Source: Prevotella sp. (GTDB taxonomy: Bacteria; Bacteroidota; Bacteroidia; Bacteroidales; Dysgonomonadaceae). From it: a DNA stretch of 11,704 nt. The notes below the pieces were generated by a model, which saw nothing but the letters and a program-made list of their open reading frames with translations, was not told where the DNA came from and ran no database searches. Shown one piece after another: positions 8,118-11,704 of the stretch. The DNA is taken from contig JAISKQ010000024.1 of the NCBI GenBank assembly GCA_031260865.1, forward strand, positions 1 through 11,704, written 5' to 3'. The first letter of the stretch is position 1. Every line of letters starts with the position of its first letter. The position numbers and the translations under genes were made by a program.

Positions 8118-9178
8118 TTCTTATTCGCTACGATTGATTCAAAAACAGCTTTATAACTGTTTACCATTTTTTCGATTGTGAAGTTGGCAAGATATGATTG
8201 CCTTGCATATTGCGACATCGTTTCTTGTCTATTTTTATCAGATACAATATACTCTATTTTATCCTTAAAATCAGCCACGTTATTTTCTACCGCAAAACCG
8301 TTTTTTCCATCTAAAACTTCGGTGATACCTCCCACGGCAGACGCCACAATAGGCACGCCAAAAGCCAAAGATTCCAAGATAGACATCGGCAAACCTTCAT
8401 AATTGGATGGAAGAATAAAAACATCCGCATATTTCAGATATGAATACGCGGAATGCATCTCCCCCAAACAATACACATTTTCGGGAAGACCTTCTATCTT
8501 TTCTTTATTGCCTATCCAAACAAAAGCGTATTGAGGCATTACCGCCGCTATACCAAGAAAAAGATCAAACTTCTTTTGTCTGGAGATTCTTGATATACAC
8601 ATTACAACTTTCCGGTGTTTCCGCTTTATGGATTTCAGCTTGTCGGTAACGGGATTATCCACATCCAAATGATGGAGATAATGATCGGTAACGCCATTAT
8701 ATATTCGTTCCACATTTTTATAAATGTTCTCCTCCTCCATCCTATTTACATCATACTGGCTGACGCCTACAATACGAAAAGCTCTGTTCTTTAATAATTT
8801 TTCTATAACTAAAAATTTGCGAAACGCCGTGCGTACAGAATCGAACCCATGTACCGTATATACTATTTTTTTACGGCTAAAAGCTAAACGTCCTAAAACA
8901 CCCATCTTTGATGAATGCAAATGTACAATATCCGGCTTATATTTAAAGCGATAATAAACAAGCTTGAAAAAGAGAGTTATATCCCTAAAGGATACTTCTT
9001 TGCGATGACCATTCAGCTTGATGCGCGTAAAATTATCGCCCAGATTCCCCCAAGCTTCTCCATTGCCTCCATAAAGAATAAACAACTCGTTTTCAGAACT
9101 TAGGTTTCTAACGAGATCCGAAACAATGGTTTGAGCGCCCCCATATTCAGAAACTGTTATAACCTGAAAAATTCTCAT
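8114..9178 (-). CDS. Glycosyltransferase family 4, first gene of the operon
   Basis: This 354-residue GT-B enzyme has an N-terminal lobe starting MRIFQVITVSEYGGAQTIV, where GGAQ is the acceptor/donor cleft glycine loop. KPDIVHLHSSKMGVLGRL and YTVHGFDSVR follow, as in GT4 proteins. The C-terminal lobe carries VVMCISRISRQKKFDL and the EX7E motif in NYEGLPMSILESLAFG (Glu261 and Glu269), then AVGGITEVL. It should add a sugar to the lipid-linked repeat unit in the cytoplasm. The ATG at 9176-9178 comes about 36 bases after a minus-strand -7 box, so it looks like the promoter-proximal cistron. No UpxY/UpxZ-type regulator genes precede it, unlike many Bacteroides capsule loci. Confidence 0.9.
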   Translation of the reverse strand: MRIFQVITVSEYGGAQTIVSDLVRNLSSENELFILYGGNGEAWGNLGDNFTRIKLNGHRKEVSFRDITLFFKLVYYRFKYKPDIVHLHSSKMGVLGRLAFSRKKIVYTVHGFDSVRTAFRKFLVIEKLLKNRAFRIVGVSQYDVNRMEEENIYKNVERIYNGVTDHYLHHLDVDNPVTDKLKSIKRKHRKVVMCISRISRQKKFDLFLGIAAVMPQYAFVWIGNKEKIEGLPENVYCLGEMHSAYSYLKYADVFILPSNYEGLPMSILESLAFGVPIVASAVGGITEVLDGKNGFAVENNVADFKDKIEYIVSDKNRQETMSQYARQSYLANFTIEKMVNSYKAVFESIVANKK

Positions 9179-9213
9179 ATATATTATAGTTTGTATAGTG
9201 TTTCATATAATCG

Positions 9214-9221
9214 CAAAAGTA
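9214..9221 (-). promoter_or_regulatory. Bacteroidales-type -7 box for the glycan operon
   Basis: Read on the minus strand this is TACTTTTG followed by CG, matching the Bacteroides sigma-ABfr -7 consensus TAnnTTTG. It lies about 36 bases ahead of the GT4 start codon, which would give a leader of roughly 25-30 bases. No good TTTG is seen at the -33 position, so the match rests on the -7 element and location. Confidence 0.5.
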
Positions 9222-9243
9222 TAAAAAATTCTTCAATTTTATG

Positions 9244-9251
9244 TACATTTG
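9244..9251 (+). promoter_or_regulatory. Bacteroidales-type -7 box for the exporter operon
   Basis: TACATTTG followed by CA fits the TAnnTTTG consensus and the common TTTGCA extension seen in Bacteroides promoters. Transcription would begin near 9255-9259, leaving a very short leader before the ATG at 9267. The -33 region is poor and overlaps the minus-strand -7 box at 9214-9221, so the two promoters may compete. Confidence 0.5.
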
Positions 9252-9280
9252 CAGCATTATTATACAATGATGCAAATGTA
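9244..9280. repeat. 37-base palindrome over the exporter start
   Basis: The arms TACATTTGCA (9244-9253) and TGCAAATGTA (9271-9280) are exact reverse complements. After one mismatched base the pairing continues with CATT against AATG, so 14 of 15 arm positions match around a 7-base centre. The left arm contains the plus-strand -7 box. The right arm contains the same TACATTTG read on the minus strand and also holds a possible in-frame ATG (9276). It could be a dimeric-repressor operator, a pair of opposed -7 boxes, or a chance palindrome. Confidence 0.6.
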
Positions 9281-10070
9281 TATAAACATAACAGAGAGTG
9301 AAAAGATACCTGCCCAACGCCTTGCCGACCTCATATTAGATATAGGGACTTATTTGCTCGCTTCCGGCGCGCATAGCGGTCGTTTGAACAGTAATATAGG
9401 AAGGCTTGCCGCCACATGGGAATTTGAAGTGAATATAAGCCCTACATTCAAGGGATTGTTGGTTACAGTCAAAGACCTCAATGACCCAAGCAACTCTGTG
9501 ACGCGATTTAAGAACTCTCCGCCTCATAACGTGCACCTTGCCGTGCTGACAGACATATCGCACCTGTCGTGGAAAGTGCAAGAAGAACGTCTCTCTATAA
9601 CCGAAGTAGAAAGAGCATTTGCCCATATAAAAACAAAACCCTGCTACAAAGACATATATGTCGCTATCGCTGTCGGATTTTCTTGCGCGGGGCTATGCCT
9701 GTTTTCCTTGGGCGATACAATGAACGCTATCGTGGCTTTTGCCGCGGCGTTTTTGGGTTATATGGTACGGGTTGTACTCACCAAGAAATCGTTCAATCCA
9801 ATGATATGTATCTCTATCGCCGCGTTTGTCACCACGTTGATCACAGGGCTGGGCAGCCTGTACGAAATAGGTTCGCATCCCGAGGCGGCGATGGCTACCG
9901 CTGTGCTGTACCTTATACCCGGCGTACCTCTTATCAATTGTGTGATAGACCTTATCGAAGGCTATTTATCCTCAGCCATCAACAGGGCTTTGTTCGGCGG
10001 ATTCATACTGTTATGTATCGCCGCCGGTATGACTTTATGTATCACGCTTATGGGTATCAGTAATTTCTAA
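9267..10070 (+). CDS. ThrE-type threonine/serine exporter, DUF1212-like subunit
   Basis: The first ATG (9267) gives 267 residues; ATGs at 9270 and 9276 are also possible. A TTG at 9249 lies inside the -7 box and was rejected as a start. The N-terminal 110 or so residues are soluble and match the DUF1212 pattern: a helix with LLASGAHSGR, then ITEVERAF. About five membrane helices follow from about residue 130. The hallmark YLIPGVPLINCVIDLIEGYLS lies near residues 218-238, with Pro-Gly-Val, Asn and Asp in place. Family members export threonine and serine from the cytoplasm; ThrE of Corynebacterium is the characterised case. The next gene supplies the second half as a separate chain, 12 bases on. 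Substrate is inferred from the family only. Confidence 0.85.
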   Translation: MMQMYINITESEKIPAQRLADLILDIGTYLLASGAHSGRLNSNIGRLAATWEFEVNISPTFKGLLVTVKDLNDPSNSVTRFKNSPPHNVHLAVLTDISHLSWKVQEERLSITEVERAFAHIKTKPCYKDIYVAIAVGFSCAGLCLFSLGDTMNAIVAFAAAFLGYMVRVVLTKKSFNPMICISIAAFVTTLITGLGSLYEIGSHPEAAMATAVLYLIPGVPLINCVIDLIEGYLSSAINRALFGGFILLCIAAGMTLCITLMGISNF

Positions 10071-10082
10071 AAGAACAGAAAA

Positions 10083-10592
10083 ATGGAAGAATTAACCATC
10101 TTAAATATTTTACGCGACTTCGGAATCGCCTTTATCGTCGGATTCTGCTGGGCTATATTATTCGGTTCTCCAAGGCGTTTGCTATGGGTTGCCGGGTTAC
10201 TGGGCGGAATGGGGCATTGCGTTCGTTTCATTCTGGTTCAACTTGATTTCGGGTTGATAACGGCTACACTTGCCGGTTCGGTGCTGATTGGGTTGGTAGG
10301 CATTTTCGCGGCGCATAAGGTAGACAGTCCTCCTGTGGTATTCACCATGCCCGCGTGTATCACGATGATTCCGGGTATGTTTGCTTATAAAACCATGCTT
10401 GCCGGTATAAAGATTACTGATCTGCCCACAGTAGAACAAAATCCTCATATACTAATCGAAATATCGCACAACCTGATGCTGACCATGTCCCTCCTGTTTA
10501 CGTTGGCCATAGGCATTTGCATCGGCGCGTTACTTTTCCGCAAGTCGAGTGTAAAACATATATCATTCAAGGATATAATAGGAAAAGGCTAA
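10083..10592 (+). CDS. ThrE_2-like subunit of threonine/serine exporter
   Basis: This 169-residue membrane protein has about five hydrophobic segments and matches the ThrE_2 (DUF3815) half of ThrE exporters. Diagnostic pieces are FGSPRRLLWVAGLLGGMGH near 27-45 and SPPVVFTMPACITMIPG near 82-98, followed by FAYKTML. In single-chain ThrE proteins this half is fused after the DUF1212 half; here the two are separate genes 12 bases apart on one transcript and probably form one complex in the inner membrane. It ends in a short basic tail. Function is unrelated to the glycan locus across the divergent promoter, and no regulator gene is adjacent. Confidence 0.85.
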   Translation: MEELTILNILRDFGIAFIVGFCWAILFGSPRRLLWVAGLLGGMGHCVRFILVQLDFGLITATLAGSVLIGLVGIFAAHKVDSPPVVFTMPACITMIPGMFAYKTMLAGIKITDLPTVEQNPHILIEISHNLMLTMSLLFTLAIGICIGALLFRKSSVKHISFKDIIGKG

Positions 10593-10651
10593 AAGACGGT
10601 TCTTTTATCGTTACAAGTTACCATGGGTCATGCTTAAAAACCGGAGACACC

Positions 10652-10685
10652 GTAAAAAGTTGATGGCTTTGTATCAACGGTTTAC
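10652..10685 (+). repeat. Imperfect hairpin downstream of the exporter operon
   Basis: GTAAA (10652-10656) pairs with TTTAC (10681-10685) and GTTGAT (10659-10664) pairs with ATCAAC (10673-10678). The two stems are separated by a 2x2 internal loop and closed by an 8-base loop. There is no U-run after it, so it is not a classical terminator. It could stabilise the 3' end of the exporter mRNA. Confidence 0.5.
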
Positions 10686-10694
10686 ACCTCTATA

Positions 10695-10715
10695 AGTTAC
10701 GAGTTACGAGTTACA
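10695..10715 (+). repeat. Tandem AGTTACG heptamer repeat, three copies
   Basis: Three consecutive seven-base units occupy 10695-10701, 10702-10708 and 10709-10715; the third ends in A rather than G. A related GTTACAAGTTACC stands at 10610-10622, so the motif flanks the hairpin at 10652-10685 on both sides. Copy number in such short tandem repeats can vary between strains. Confidence 0.7.
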
Positions 10716-10743
10716 AGAAAAAGAAGAAAGAGGTATTAGGAAT

Positions 10744-10788
10744 GGCGCGAAGCGGTGATTAACAGGACTAAGGGATACGTAGCGCGCC
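10744..10788. repeat. GC-rich inverted repeat GGCGCG/CGCGCC
   Basis: GGCGCG at 10744-10749 and CGCGCC at 10783-10788 are exact reverse complements around a 33-base loop. The repeat sits immediately ahead of the larger stem-loop at 10799-10851, in sequence clearly richer in GC than the AT-rich stretch that follows. It may be the first stem of a folded RNA or part of a dispersed intergenic repeat. Confidence 0.45.
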
Positions 10789-10798
10789 TTTTCCCGAT

Positions 10799-10856
10799 GT
10801 CCCGCAGGGATAAGATGTGCACAACCGTAGGTGAAACCGGTCTTGCGGGACTTTTT
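10799..10856 (+). terminator. Stem-loop followed by U-tract, possible terminator or small structured RNA
   Basis: GTCCCGCA (10799-10806) pairs exactly with TGCGGGAC (10844-10851), and five T follow at 10852-10856. The 37-base interior has further pairing options: AAG with CTT, and ACCG (10824-10827) with CGGT (10838-10841). TCCC-GCA-GGGA can also form a competing short hairpin at 10800-10810. The U-run on the plus strand only suggests termination of the exporter transcript about 210 bases after its last stop. The long structured loop is unusual for a simple terminator. Confidence 0.45.
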
Positions 10857-11006
10857 ATACACAACATAATATACCGCCAAGAGTATTTTAACTTTTTATA
10901 ACACAAAATTAACGCCACGAACGGCTAAAAACCGTCATCTCTTTTTTACAAAATTATCTATATATAGTAAGAAACTTTTTCTAAAAACCTAAAAACTATT
11001 ATAGAT

Positions 11007-11704
11007 ATGTCGAAGTACAACGAAGAATTAGCCGAACAAATTTTGTCATACATCGAAGATGACACCTATTCAATTTCTGAAATATGTGAAATACTGAACA
11101 TCAGCCGAAAAACTTTTTATGAATGGCAAAATATAAAGCCCGAGTTCCGAAAAGCCGTAAAGGAGGCGAAAGAATGTTTTGACGAGAAGTTAGAGGCGAC
11201 CGCCCGCCGTTCGTTGATGCGCAAGATTAATAATTACAACCTGATAGATATCTATAAGACCTACGTCCCCGACCCGAACGACCCCGACGAGCTAATTTTA
11301 GCGTCGAAAGTGGTGCGCAACCGGGAATACGCGCCCGACATTCAAGCCATTAAGTTAGTCTTGGCTCGCTACGATAAAAAGATGGAAAAGCAGCAAGCGA
11401 CGGAAAAAGAGAACAAGCCCCTTCGGATTATTGTGGATACGGATGAATCGGCGGTGAATGTAAGGGACTGTATGGACAAGTTATGGGGCGACACCACGAT
11501 TGTGGAGTTGGGGGATAATGTTGACCCATCACGGATTCGACCGAAGAAACCCGAAGAACCGCTTGTCGAACAGAAACAAGAAGAACCAAAACCTGAACCG
11601 CCAAATTCTGAAGAACAAAAATCCGTGCCTCCGAAGGCCGAAGAACAGAAACCTGAACCACTAAGGGTTGAACCCTCAAAACCCGTGCCGCCAAAACCTC
11701 CTGT
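11007..11704 (+). CDS. Helix-turn-helix protein, phage terminase small subunit-like, open at right edge
   Basis: The frame from the ATG at 11007 stays open for 232 codons to the window end, so the C-terminus is missing. Residues about 20-41 (YSISEICEILNISRKTFYEWQ) form a helix-turn-helix. A charged helical stretch follows (about 45-75), then LILASKVVRNREYAPDIQAIKLVLARYDKKM (about 95-125), which resembles the core of terminase small subunits or phBC6A51-type homeodomain proteins. From about residue 179 the protein turns into a Pro/Glu/Lys-rich tail with a ten-residue period. It would bind DNA. Whether it serves in phage packaging or is a domesticated relic depends on the genes to the right. 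The function call rests on pattern recognition and is moderate. Confidence 0.65.
   Translation, partial: MSKYNEELAEQILSYIEDDTYSISEICEILNISRKTFYEWQNIKPEFRKAVKEAKECFDEKLEATARRSLMRKINNYNLIDIYKTYVPDPNDPDELILASKVVRNREYAPDIQAIKLVLARYDKKMEKQQATEKENKPLRIIVDTDESAVNVRDCMDKLWGDTTIVELGDNVDPSRIRPKKPEEPLVEQKQEEPKPEPPNSEEQKSVPPKAEEQKPEPLRVEPSKPVPPKPP
11577..11696 (+). repeat. Four 30-base coding repeats (Pro/Glu/Lys decapeptide)
   Basis: Within the last gene, residues 191-200, 201-210, 211-220 and 221-230 align as QEEPKPEPPN, SEEQKSVPPK, AEEQKPEPLR and VEPSKPVPPK. The ten-residue period corresponds to 30 bases. The units are diverged at DNA level, so this is a degenerate repeat. It probably continues beyond the window. 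Confidence 0.6.

Larger units (their letters stand above)
10593..11006. other. Gene-poor intergenic region with structured DNA
   Basis: These 414 bases hold no convincing protein gene. They contain in order a hairpin (10652-10685), a heptamer tandem repeat (10695-10715), two GC-rich stem-loops (10744-10788 and 10799-10851) with a U-tract, and an AT-rich stretch (about 10857-11006) before the last gene. No tRNA fold was seen. Two TAATTTTG matches to the -7 consensus lie on the minus strand at 10904-10911 and 10949-10956, but AT-rich sequence produces such matches by chance. No clear plus-strand promoter for the 11007 gene was found. Confidence 0.7.

Noticed and set aside
9249..9266. TTG start extending the exporter protein by six residues
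   Set aside because: The TTG lies inside the TACATTTG -7 box, so it would precede the predicted transcription start; ATGs at 9267, 9270 and 9276 are better.
9244..9280. Invertible promoter of the phase-variable capsule type
   Set aside because: The inverted arms are separated by only a 7-base centre, too short to contain a promoter that flips, and no recombinase gene is adjacent.
9569..10063. 164-codon plus-strand open frame overlapping the exporter gene
   Set aside because: It lies in another frame of a clear DUF1212 gene and its translation, rich in Arg, Tyr and Cys, has no recognisable motif.
10736..10918. 60-codon minus-strand frame with a GTG start as a protein gene
   Set aside because: It overlaps the stem-loops, has no recognisable domain and mixed composition; kept only as a low-interest finding for its shorter ATG-started version.
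11428..11694. 88-codon minus-strand open frame
   Set aside because: It is opposite the Pro/Glu/Lys repeat tail; its Val/Leu/Gln-rich repetitive translation is what an antisense reading of those codons would give.
1..11704. CRISPR array, tRNA, rRNA or insertion sequence
   Set aside because: No regularly spaced repeats, no cloverleaf or rRNA motifs and no transposase were seen by eye in any part of the window.

Overview
The window looks like a chromosomal segment of a Bacteroidales bacterium (Bacteroides/Parabacteroides type). The grounds are promoter -7 boxes of the form TAnnTTTG, no clear Shine-Dalgarno sequences ahead of most starts, moderate-to-low GC, and the protein families present. Species cannot be set from this sequence alone.

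Region 1 (1-9178, all minus strand) is a tightly packed surface-polysaccharide operon, read right to left. In transcription order it encodes a GT4 glycosyltransferase, a GT2 glycosyltransferase, a multi-pass O-antigen/capsule polymerase-like protein (Wzy type), a heptose-1-phosphate guanylyltransferase (HddC-like), a heptose bisphosphate phosphatase (GmhB-like), a heptose-7-phosphate kinase (HddA-like), a third GT-A-type glycosyltransferase, an MBOAT O-acetyltransferase (AlgI-like), an SGNH/AlgJ-like membrane-anchored acetylation partner, and the first 18 codons of a further GT4-type glycosyltransferase cut by the left edge. Gaps are 3-19 bases and two junctions are 4-base ATGA overlaps, so one transcript is likely. 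Together the genes point to a glycan containing D-glycero-D-manno-heptose (from GDP-heptose) that is polymerised and O-acetylated. The isomerase GmhA, a flippase and an initiating sugar-phosphate transferase are not in the window.

Region 2 (9179-9280) is a compact divergent control region. It holds one minus-strand -7 box, one plus-strand -7 box and a near-perfect palindrome covering the start of the plus-strand genes.

Region 3 (9267-10592, plus strand) is a two-gene ThrE-type threonine/serine exporter pair, split into a DUF1212-like and a ThrE_2-like protein. It is unrelated in function to the glycan locus.

Region 4 (10593-11006) is 414 bases without a convincing gene. It contains a hairpin, a tandem AGTTACG heptamer repeat, and a GC-rich set of stem-loops ending in a U-tract.

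Region 5 (11007 to the right edge, plus strand) is an open-ended gene for a helix-turn-helix protein resembling phage terminase small subunits, with a repetitive Pro/Glu/Lys-rich tail.

Nothing here demands a wholly new system. The best candidates for a second look are the structured intergenic island, the palindrome at the exporter start, the GmhB-like enzyme without the usual zinc site, and the terminase-small-subunit-like protein with a decapeptide-repeat tail.
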